A DNA stretch of 8,726 bases from NCBI GenBank assembly GCA_964626505.1, contig CAZVFR010000152.1:1-8726 (forward strand), read 5' to 3'. The notes beneath the pieces are model-generated. The model saw only the letters and a list, made by a program, of their open reading frames with translations, did no database searches and was not told the DNA's origin. This document shows, one piece after another, positions 1 to 5,705 of the stretch. The translations under genes were made by a program, and so were the position numbers. The DNA comes from CAZUGA01 sp964626505. Its GTDB lineage: Bacteria > Pseudomonadota > Gammaproteobacteria > Methylococcales > UBA1147. How positions within the stretch are numbered: the stretch's first letter is position 1; each line of letters begins with the position of its first letter.

Positions 1-7
1 TATACCA

Positions 8-973
8 ATGGCCAGACCCACTAGAATTGAATATGACAATGCCTATTACCATGTAATGAATCGTGGTAGAGGGCGGCAAAAGATTTTTCATGGTGATGAT
101 TATTATCATGCTTTCCTTCTCTGCCTGAAAGAATCCTACGAGCGATTTGGCTTGGAAATTCATAGCTATTGCTTAATGGGTAACCATTATCATCTTTTAG
201 TTAAGACACCGCAGGGGAATTTAAGTCGTGCGATGCGGCATATCAATGGCGTATACACGCAACGCTACAATAGATTAAAGCGTACCGATGGGGCCTTGTT
301 CCGAGGTCGATATAAGTCCATTCTTCTGAATGCGAACAACTACCTGTTGCAAGTGAGTCGATACATTCACCGAAATCCGATAGAGACCAAAAGGCACAGG
401 GTCGAAAAGCTGGAGCAATACCCGTGGTCCAGCTACCCATTTTATGTCAGAAAACGGAAAGTCCCCGCTTGGCTTCACCAGGACGGAATATTCGCTGAGC
501 TTGGTGCTCAGCGTCCCTACAAAAGCTACCGTGCATTTGTTGATGCGGGCAATGATCATGCAATAGAGAAATTTTATAGTGCGGGCCGGATGTCAGCGAT
601 ATTGGGTGATAAGGAATTTAGAGAAAATGCGCTAGCGGGTGTAGGTCTTTCGGGTGAGCGGGTAGAGAAAGCAACAAGGCCAGTGATTGAATTCGAGACT
701 ATTCTCCAATCGGTGCAAGACTATTATGGCTGTGACAGGAAAGTTATCTTAAAAGCTATCAGGGGACGTCAGGCGAAAAACTATGCTCGATGGATGGCCA
801 TGAAATTATGTCAGACGCATGGGCAAATGCGGCTTGCGGAAATAGCCGACAAATTCAATGTGGGTAATTACTGTACCGTTTCACAAACCATCAGGCGCTT
901 AGATGTTGCTATGACGGAAGATAAAAGTTTAGTGCGCAAGTATAATACTATAAGTAAAGACGTGACCCTGTAA
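8..973 (+). CDS. REP-associated (IS200-like) tyrosine transposase with DnaA-like C-terminal domain
   Basis: The 321-residue protein starts MARPTRIEYDNAYYHVMNRG, the usual opening of Y1/IS200-like transposases of the RAYT group. The HUH metal-binding motif is visible as H60-Y61-H62 in CLMGNHYHLLV. The likely nucleophile is Y119 in SRYIHRNP, the conserved RYxxxNP context of this family. Known family members cut and join single-stranded DNA at short palindromic REP sequences and are usually single-copy, domesticated genes. Residues about 240-300 (RQAKNYARWMAMKL, then LAEIADKFNV and TVSQTIRRL) resemble the helix-turn-helix of DnaA domain IV, so a separate double-strand DNA-binding role is inferred. 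The frame is intact. Only seven bases precede the ATG, so its ribosome binding site and upstream REP sequences cannot be judged. The stop codon lies within a short tandem repeat. Family assignment is secure; activity is not shown. Confidence 0.9.
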   Translation: MARPTRIEYDNAYYHVMNRGRGRQKIFHGDDYYHAFLLCLKESYERFGLEIHSYCLMGNHYHLLVKTPQGNLSRAMRHINGVYTQRYNRLKRTDGALFRGRYKSILLNANNYLLQVSRYIHRNPIETKRHRVEKLEQYPWSSYPFYVRKRKVPAWLHQDGIFAELGAQRPYKSYRAFVDAGNDHAIEKFYSAGRMSAILGDKEFRENALAGVGLSGERVEKATRPVIEFETILQSVQDYYGCDRKVILKAIRGRQAKNYARWMAMKLCQTHGQMRLAEIADKFNVGNYCTVSQTIRRLDVAMTEDKSLVRKYNTISKDVTL

Positions 974-996
974 CTTTCTGTAACTTCTGTAACTTT
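968..996. repeat. Three abutting copies of CTGTAACTT(T) over the transposase stop codon
   Basis: The units are CTGTAACTTT (968-977), CTGTAACTT (978-986) and CTGTAACTTT (987-996), with no spacer. The transposase TAA stop (971-973) lies inside the first unit. The array may come from slippage or from the transposase's end sequence. It is too short and AT-rich to be a typical REP hairpin, and no inverted partner was found nearby. Confidence 0.75.
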
Positions 997-1074
997 ATTT
1001 TCGCATAGAGGATTAAATGCCAGCACAATCTGGACGGGGAGGCAGGGAAACTTAAGATTTTAACTAGACCGTCC

Positions 1075-1302
1075 TTATTTGTAGGCGATTTCTGCGTCTA
1101 TTGCAATCTCAAATGACGCAAACTCAGATTGGTCAATTTAGCCATCCTGATTGGAATCTACTGCTGACCACTGGCCCGCGAGTTCAGGCATGTTCTGAGC
1201 CTCATCGTTGCGGATGTATCCATCTTTATTCTTGTCGAGTTGATAATAGTTGCCGGCAGATACATTAAACGATACTACGCTGGTAATAATGATTGCCAGC
1301 AT
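1075..1302 (-). pseudogene. Decayed small exported EF-hand calcium-binding protein
   Basis: Read on the minus strand from the ATG at 1302-1300, the frame encodes a hydrophobic signal-like start (MLAIIITSVVSFNVSAG). It is followed by a full 12-residue EF-hand loop, DKNKDGYIRNDE, with the expected D-x-N-x-D-G-x-I-x-x-x-E spacing. A second loop reads DSNQDG, then TAA (1140-1138), then IDQSEF, so the stop replaces variable loop position 7. After it the frame stays open through FASFEIAIDAEIAYK to a TAA at 1077-1075. One base change, such as CAA or AAA to TAA, would explain the stop. The n-region lacks a positive charge from this ATG. Upstream in-frame codons ILNKTT follow an AAGG, so the original start may also be lost, or an upstream CTG or ATT may be used. 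The intact form was probably a periplasmic protein of about 76-82 residues. Function beyond calcium binding is unknown, and a sequencing error at 1138-1140 is possible. Confidence 0.72.
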
Positions 1303-1752
1303 TGTTGTCTTGTTCAGAATATGCCTTAAAATTCAGTCGCGGCTTAGTTCGAGCTTATCCTTAGTTTTAGCAAATATTATGCCGCGAAATGTTGATTTTG
1401 GTCGGCTGGGTGAGGCTGTGTATTTACTGGAAAGTTGATCATTAAATTAGGAGCTGAATTGGCCGGTATATCGCCGGTATGTCGCTGATATGCGACGGGC
1501 TACTGGTATTCTGCGGTAAGAGCATGACCTATAAAAAAATGTTCCGTCGCTGAATAGAGACAAATTGAGCGTTGATGGTTGTAGTTGTTCTAGTACTTTT
1601 TCAAGGTTGTATTGACAGGTTCGGTGTGGCGATAAGTGACTGGCTACTAGGCGTACGTCCGCAGGACTAGCAGGCTAATTTAAGGGGTTGCATCAACGAA
1701 GATGCTTATCGGTTGGTTAAATTCATCTAATGTGGAATTGGCGGAATTCTAG
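1303..1752. other. 450-nt intergenic stretch with no supported gene
   Basis: Between the decayed EF-hand gene and truA all frames on both strands are broken by frequent stops, and I recognise no conserved protein segment. The stretch holds the tandem-repeat cluster at 1462-1494 and a small 4-bp hairpin (GTCC-GCA-GGAC, about 1649-1659). It presumably also carries the truA promoter, but no convincing -35/-10 pair was found. A plus-strand frame at 1250-1438 antisense to the EF-hand pseudogene has no protein-like features. Confidence 0.6.
1462..1494. repeat. Three imperfect 11-nt tandem units with an embedded hairpin
   Basis: The units are GCCGGTATATC (1462-1472), GCCGGTATGTC (1473-1483) and a diverged GCTGATATGCG (1484-1494). 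The first two differ at one base. At the third unit GTCGC (1481-1485) can pair with GCGAC (1491-1495) around a 6-nt loop. Function is unknown; a protein-binding site or a degenerate REP-like element are both possible. Confidence 0.55.
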
Positions 1753-2589
1753 ATGCCAGGGCAGGAGTTGACTCAAGGTTTGATGCGAATAGCGCTTGGA
1801 ATCGAATACGACGGAAGTTGCTTTTCGGGATGGCAGCGGCAAGGTGATAGACGGACAGTACAAGCATCTGTTGAATGCGCGGTCTCAAAGGTTGCAAATG
1901 AATCGGTTTCAGTTTGTTGTGCCGGGAGGACGGATGCCGGAGTCCATGCGGTGGAGCAAGTCGTGCATTTTGATACCAGCGCACAGCGTACGCCGGTTGC
2001 TTGGGTGATGGGGACGAACTCCAATTTGCCTCACGATGTCAGGGTTTTATGGGCCAAATTAGTCAGCCCAAGTTTTCATGCCAGATATAGCGCCATCGCC
2101 CGATATTATCGCTATATGATCCTAAATCGAGCTACAAATTCGGCATTGCTGCACAGCCGTGTTACCTGGTGCTTCTCATCTCTGGATGTTCGTCTTATGG
2201 CAGAGGCCGCGCAATTTCTGATTGGGGAACATGATTTCTCATCGTTTAGAGCAAAAGCGTGCCAATCCAAGAGTCCTAATAGGCAGTTGCACCATATTGC
2301 TGTTGCAGTCCAATCAGAGTGCGTGGTAATCGATATCATTGCGAATGCGTTTCTTCATCATATGGTGAGAAATATTGCTGGTGTTTTGATCGAAATCGGC
2401 GTGGGTAAAAAGCAACCGGAATGGGCAAGAGAAGTTTTGATGGCGCGTGACCGTACCTTGGGTGGAGTTACAGCTCGGGCTAGCGGTCTATATTTAGGCG
2501 GCATCTATTATCCTAGTGAATTTGGTATGGCCAAGCATCCCATCTTTGAGCGGTTACCCAGCGACGTGCAACGGTTTAATAATAGGTAA
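1753..2589 (+). CDS. truA: tRNA pseudouridine(38-40) synthase TruA
   Basis: TruA isomerises uridines 38, 39 and 40 in the anticodon arm of many tRNAs to pseudouridine. This 278-residue protein has the TruA start (RIALGIEYDGSCFSGWQRQ), the catalytic-Asp motif CAGRTDAGVHA with D61 as the expected nucleophile, the FHARYSAIARYYRY segment, and the C-terminal NAFLHHMVRNIAG and KDRT-like ARDRTLGG motifs. Length matches the family (about 270 residues). The ATG at 1753 puts the catalytic Asp one residue from its E. coli position (D60). An in-frame ATG at 1783, preceded by AAGG, is an alternative that removes ten residues. The gene ends tail-to-tail with the minus-strand acyltransferase, only 10 bases between stops, with no room for a private hairpin terminator. 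In many relatives trpF follows truA directly; here a 2.2-kb minus-strand cassette intervenes. Confidence 0.95.
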   Translation: MPGQELTQGLMRIALGIEYDGSCFSGWQRQGDRRTVQASVECAVSKVANESVSVCCAGRTDAGVHAVEQVVHFDTSAQRTPVAWVMGTNSNLPHDVRVLWAKLVSPSFHARYSAIARYYRYMILNRATNSALLHSRVTWCFSSLDVRLMAEAAQFLIGEHDFSSFRAKACQSKSPNRQLHHIAVAVQSECVVIDIIANAFLHHMVRNIAGVLIEIGVGKKQPEWAREVLMARDRTLGGVTARASGLYLGGIYYPSEFGMAKHPIFERLPSDVQRFNNR

Positions 2590-2599
2590 TCAGGTACTC

Positions 2600-3880
2600 T
2601 TAAGATCGTTCAAAGTCTTCGAGTCGATTGAGAAATTCTTCCCAAAATCGAGCTGCCGAGATTGATCCATTAGATTGAAGCATTGGGTTTATATGTACAT
2701 TGTTACGGAAGCCGAACATGCGCGTTTCATCCGTAGGAACCCCATCCTGAATATCAATATCTATTACGTTGAAATTTGATCTGTCTCTGAAGTAATAATC
2801 AACGCTACCCAAATTGTTAAAGCAAAATACAGAGCCCATTTGTATCAATGAATTAATTATATTGCGGCTTGCTTCAATATCTTTGCCGGCAACTAGAATA
2901 TTAAGACTATGGATAAAATTTAATGCATTGTTGACTCCGGCTATCTTAATAGCCGATTTTCTCTGGCGGTATATTTCTTCTAAACATACCTTAATATTTT
3001 CGATGTTGTTACTAGGAAATATTAGGGGAGCGAAAATAGCAAAAGTGTTTATGCAATTTTTATGTTTATCGTATTTCAAATGTTTTCTAAAACTGAAAAT
3101 TACACTAAGATCTAACTCTGTGCCAAAGTTATTATAATATATATCAAATGCGAAATAATAAAATAGGTCGATCGTTTTAGCTTTAATCCCCTTGTTTTCT
3201 AGTACACCATCGACATGCTTGAACCGTTCTAGGGAAATTGAATGGCGTTCGTAAGTATAATCGGGTTGTGGCCATTTTTCGTAGTTAGAATCAGGTAAAT
3301 CGTCTGAGGACAAAATTAATGGTTCATGTTTGGCTTCTCTGCCTTTTAATTTATCGATACTAAACACGATTCTTTCGCAAGCAGTCAAAGTCGGTATGCG
3401 CTTATCTATGCTGGCGTTTATGAGGTCAAGTATGTCATTTGTTATTATTAAAGCAGCAGTAATATCTCCAAGCAGATGCGCACATGAAAATTCTATTATA
3501 CTATTTGAATTGTCGTGCCAAACTTGCATATGAACTAAAGGGCCTTCATTTAGTTTAAATCTGTGGTATCTGTATTCGGATAAACTATTCATTATTGCAT
3601 CGAGACTTCCAGGATTAACCTCTAGTACATCATAATAAAAGCTATTCTGTTTAACAGGATGTAGTTTATAGCGAATGCTTTTATCGCTTGATGTCTTCTC
3701 GACGACTTTGGCGGATAAGTAATTGTGTTTTTCATTCAATAACTTTAATGCTTCGGCAACATTATAAGATTCTATTGCCCTATTAACCCTAGCTCGTATA
3801 ATTATATTTAGCGTTGTTTCGTTACACCGGTCGACGTGTACAAAGTGGGTGTCGAAGAAATCGTCTAGAGGTATATTCAT
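2600..3880 (-). CDS. Stand-alone condensation-domain-like acyltransferase
   Basis: The 426-residue protein has no signal peptide or membrane segment. It resembles the CoA-dependent acyltransferase superfamily that includes NRPS condensation domains, PapA-type enzymes, alcohol acetyltransferases and wax ester synthases. The best evidence is H135-L-L-G-D139 in FSCAHLLGDITAALIITNDI, which fits the HHxxxDG active site with the first His replaced by Ala and the Gly by Ile. Supporting marks are an N-terminal half with NEGPLVHMQVW before the motif, VIFSFRKHLKY (about 260-270, like the sLRp region) and FCFNNLGSVDYYF (353-364, like the conserved NxxG floor segment). It would transfer an acyl group to an alcohol or amine; the partners cannot be told from sequence. 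No carrier-protein or adenylation domain is attached. GC is low: hand counts give 20/60 at 3001-3060 and 15/60 at 3121-3180, against 35/60 at 6061-6120 in trpB, which suggests transfer. It lies 69 nt downstream of the SDR gene. The GGA before the ATG is too close to be a good ribosome binding site. Confidence 0.72.
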   Translation of the reverse strand: MNIPLDDFFDTHFVHVDRCNETTLNIIIRARVNRAIESYNVAEALKLLNEKHNYLSAKVVEKTSSDKSIRYKLHPVKQNSFYYDVLEVNPGSLDAIMNSLSEYRYHRFKLNEGPLVHMQVWHDNSNSIIEFSCAHLLGDITAALIITNDILDLINASIDKRIPTLTACERIVFSIDKLKGREAKHEPLILSSDDLPDSNYEKWPQPDYTYERHSISLERFKHVDGVLENKGIKAKTIDLFYYFAFDIYYNNFGTELDLSVIFSFRKHLKYDKHKNCINTFAIFAPLIFPSNNIENIKVCLEEIYRQRKSAIKIAGVNNALNFIHSLNILVAGKDIEASRNIINSLIQMGSVFCFNNLGSVDYYFRDRSNFNVIDIDIQDGVPTDETRMFGFRNNVHINPMLQSNGSISAARFWEEFLNRLEDFERS

Positions 3881-3949
3881 TTCCAGTTATAGATGAATTA
3901 ATGCGTAAATACGGAGAGTATCATTATAGAATGAGGCATGCGCGATAGC

Positions 3950-4741
3950 TTAGTTTTGCTGATAGAGCTGAAGTCCCTGGATAGCTAAACCCCCATCGAT
4001 GTCAATAATATCTCCGGTTAGCAAACGTGCAGCGTCGGAAGCTAGGAACGCTGCGAGTTTTCCGACATCTGATGGGTTGCCGATCTGTTTTAAGGGGATG
4101 TAGTTTTTGTAATATTCATAACTCTTATCGATGACCTCCTCGGGAACGCCCATGTCTGAAAATGCACTGGTTCTAATGAAGCCTGGGGCCAGCGCGTTAA
4201 CTCGAATTCCGTCCGCGGCCCATTCGGCGGCCAGCACTTTTGTCATTTGGCTGATAGCACCTTTGATTATGGCGTACAAGGGTAGCCCGAGTAGATGTCG
4301 GCTTACGACAATAGAACTTATATTGATAATGTTCCCGCGTGTTTTCTTTAGATATGGATAAGCCATTTTGCTAAGTAAAAACGTGTGGGTAATATTCGAA
4401 TTAAATGTTGCGGCGATCTGCTGGTCAGATAAAGAATCAACTGGCGCGCAGCACTCCTGACTTAGTGCATTATTAACCAAGGTATCCAATCGACCGTAGG
4501 TATCGATAGTGTCGTGAATCAATTGAGGTAAATCGGTCGAAGTCGCTATATTGAATTCGAAACCGACTGCTTGTCCTCCCAGCGCGTTAATTTCTTCAGC
4601 GGCCTGCTCAGCATCTAATTTGTTTCGGCTCGTGATGACGGTTATTACGTCATTTTTGGCAAGTTCTTCGGCAATACTGCGTCCAATTCCTTTGGTGCTC
4701 CCAGTTATGATTGCGACCTTCTTACTAATTTTACTGGACAT
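3950..4741 (-). CDS. Short-chain dehydrogenase/reductase (SDR), FabG-like
   Basis: This is a 263-residue classical SDR, likely a cytosolic NAD(P)H-dependent oxidoreductase acting on a carbonyl or alcohol group. Visible features are the cofactor motif TGSTKGIG (13-20), NNA (90-92, usually NNAG, here NNALS), the catalytic Ser S143 in INISSIV, and the YxxxK pair Y156/K160 in YAIIKGA. The Ser-Tyr distance of 13 matches E. coli FabG. RVNALAPGFIRT (180-191) and a C-terminal TGDIIDIDGG complete the fold. R39 after the second strand (ITSRN) suggests NADPH preference. The ATG is preceded by TAAGGAA at a good distance. The stop of an upstream minus-strand reading frame lies 14 nt before it, so it is probably internal to an operon whose first genes are lost in the gap. 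The acyltransferase follows. It may reduce a ketoacyl intermediate for that enzyme; this is inference, and the substrate is not identifiable. Confidence 0.88.
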   Translation of the reverse strand: MSSKISKKVAIITGSTKGIGRSIAEELAKNDVITVITSRNKLDAEQAAEEINALGGQAVGFEFNIATSTDLPQLIHDTIDTYGRLDTLVNNALSQECCAPVDSLSDQQIAATFNSNITHTFLLSKMAYPYLKKTRGNIINISSIVVSRHLLGLPLYAIIKGAISQMTKVLAAEWAADGIRVNALAPGFIRTSAFSDMGVPEEVIDKSYEYYKNYIPLKQIGNPSDVGKLAAFLASDAARLLTGDIIDIDGGLAIQGLQLYQQN

Positions 4742-4755
4742 GTATGATTTCCTTA

Positions 4756-4838
4756 CTATTTGGTGAATAAAATGGTCCAGGAAGAGACGATCCGTTTTGC
4801 TGCTGAACTCTCGCTCATAGCAATTTTAGATAGGCGTT
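4756..4838 (-). CDS. C-terminal end of an upstream gene cut off by the assembly gap
   Basis: On the minus strand the sequence from the gap edge (4838) is open for 26 codons and ends with TAG (4758-4756), at once followed by TAA. The tail reads RLSKIAMSESSAAKRIVSSW then TILFTK. The double stop sits directly on the ribosome binding site of the SDR gene, a spacing typical of operon neighbours. This supports a real gene whose body lies in the gap. No motif is recognisable, and a chance open stretch of 81 nt is also possible. Confidence 0.35.
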
Positions 4839-4848
4839 NNNNNNNNNN
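4839..4848. other. Assembly gap (10 Ns)
   Basis: Ten consecutive Ns mark a scaffold join of unknown true length. Frames crossing it are not real. It separates the minus-strand cassette from the trpF region, so missing genes and even the adjacency of the two sides are uncertain. Confidence 0.98.
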
Positions 4849-5051
4849 ACGAGTTGCGGAGTGTAACAGCAGACTGAGGGTGAAGACCATGTATGAATCT
4901 GCATTCGGTGCAGAATGGTATGATGGCGCTTGGATTGTGGCAAGTATCTAAGGGGCTGGTATGCCGGATTGGTTTACGCCTAAAGCTTGGGATTTCGTAT
5001 TCAATTATTTATTCTTCCTCGCCGCAGAAGACACTATGCACGTTAAGCACA
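4849..5051. other. Unassigned sequence between the gap and trpF
   Basis: The plus frame starting at 4850 is open for 33 codons from the gap edge (VAECNSRLRVKT, then MYESAFGAEWYDGAWIVASI) to a TAA at 4949-4951. The same frame then resumes as the small ORF at 4961. This could be the broken C-terminal part of a gene lying in the gap, or non-coding leader. I do not recognise a family. A long upstream extension of trpF in another frame (from ATG 4893) is unlike any TrpF and is not supported. Confidence 0.4.
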
Positions 5052-5059
5052 ATGAATAA
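4961..5059 (+). CDS. Possible 32-residue aromatic-rich small ORF overlapping the trpF start
   Basis: ATG 4961 is preceded by AAGGGG with a 5-6 nt spacer, a better ribosome binding site than that of trpF. The peptide begins MPDWFTPKAWDFVFNYLFFL and ends AAEDTMHVKHNE. Eight of the first twenty residues are W, F or Y. The stop (5057-5059) overlaps the trpF ATG at 5052 by 8 nt, so translation could be coupled. The two Trp codons are not adjacent, unlike classical trp leader peptides, and no attenuator hairpin was found. It may instead be the tail of a degraded gene. Confidence 0.25.
   Translation: MPDWFTPKAWDFVFNYLFFLAAEDTMHVKHNE
4987..5015 (+). promoter_or_regulatory. Weak candidate sigma70 promoter for trpF
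   Basis: TTGGGA (4987-4992) and TATTCT (5010-5015) are separated by 17 nt, each matching the consensus at four of six positions. The start of transcription would fall near 5022, about 30 nt before the trpF ATG. The match is poor, and it lies inside the small ORF at 4961, so at most one of the two readings is likely to matter. Confidence 0.2.
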
Positions 5060-5705
5060 ATCTTACCGATTGAGCCGAACTCGGGTTAAAATCTGCGGTT
5101 TCACGCAGCCTGACGATGCGGTCAATGCAGCGCGGTTGGGTGTTGATGCGGTCGGTTTGGTGTTTTTTCCACCCAGCCCGCGAAATATCGATATTGACCG
5201 GGCTCGGCAAATTGTCAGTCGCTTGCCTGCGTTCGTTTCGGTGGTTGCGTTATTTGTCGATGCAGAGCCTGAACGGATTCGTGGTGTGTTGGAACACGTC
5301 AACGTCGATTTAATTCAGTTTCATGGACGGGAGCCGCCTGGGTTTTGCCGGAGTTTTGGGATACCCTACATCAAAGCCGTTCGAATGCGGGACGAGATCG
5401 ATGTAGGTCAGATCGAGAAGCAGTATTCGGATGCTCGCGGTTTGTTGCTGGATGCTTATCATCCGCGGGAAAAAGGCGGTACCGGACGGAGCTTTGATTG
5501 GCAACGCATCCCGTCCCATTGTGGATTGCCGATAATCTTAGCGGGCGGGTTGTCTGCCGATAATGTTAGAGAGGCTATAAATCTAGTGCATCCGTATGCG
5601 ATTGATGTTAGCAGCGGTGTGGAAACCGCAAAAGGTATAAAAGATGCCGAGAAAATGCTGGGTTTAATGAAAGAGGTAAATGAGGTTGAGTGTGCCAAAC
5701 AATAA
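5052..5705 (+). CDS. trpF: Phosphoribosylanthranilate isomerase TrpF
   Basis: TrpF converts N-(5'-phosphoribosyl)anthranilate to the carboxyphenylamino-deoxyribulose phosphate in tryptophan synthesis. With the ATG at 5052 the protein has 217 residues, close to the usual 200-220 for a monofunctional TrpF. RTRVKICGFT gives the catalytic Cys (C15), and the catalytic general-acid Asp is D134 in LLLDAY. The phosphate-binding loops are GGTGRSFDW (142-150), LAGGLSADNV and IDVSSGVE (184-191). The frame is open back to 4893, but the extra 53 residues have no TrpF character, so the start at 5052 is chosen. Its ribosome binding site is weak (TTAAG), which may reflect coupling to the small ORF upstream. 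It is the first clear gene of the trpF-trpB-trpA-accD run and overlaps trpB. It is not fused to trpC, unlike in enteric bacteria. Confidence 0.95.
   Translation: MNKSYRLSRTRVKICGFTQPDDAVNAARLGVDAVGLVFFPPSPRNIDIDRARQIVSRLPAFVSVVALFVDAEPERIRGVLEHVNVDLIQFHGREPPGFCRSFGIPYIKAVRMRDEIDVGQIEKQYSDARGLLLDAYHPREKGGTGRSFDWQRIPSHCGLPIILAGGLSADNVREAINLVHPYAIDVSSGVETAKGIKDAEKMLGLMKEVNEVECAKQ

Noticed and set aside
1032..1074. GGACGG/CCGTCC inverted repeat as a terminator of the EF-hand gene
   Set aside because: Only 6 bp with a loop of about 31 nt, and no T-run follows on the minus strand.
1250..1438. 62-codon plus-strand frame
   Set aside because: It is antisense to the EF-hand pseudogene over part of its length, has no recognisable motif and no good ribosome binding site.
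2590..2599. Bidirectional terminator between truA and the acyltransferase gene
   Set aside because: Only 10 nt separate the stops, and no hairpin with a T-run is visible there or in the adjoining coding ends.
4760..4951. A plus-strand frame spanning the Ns
   Set aside because: It crosses the assembly gap, whose true length is unknown, so the frame has no meaning across the join.
4893..5051. 53-residue N-terminal extension of TrpF
   Set aside because: The residues lack any TrpF similarity, and the ATG at 5052 gives the normal family length with the catalytic Cys near the N-terminus.
4961..5051. Classical trp attenuator before trpF
   Set aside because: There are no adjacent Trp codons and no alternative hairpins ending in a T-run; only a weaker coupling hypothesis remains.
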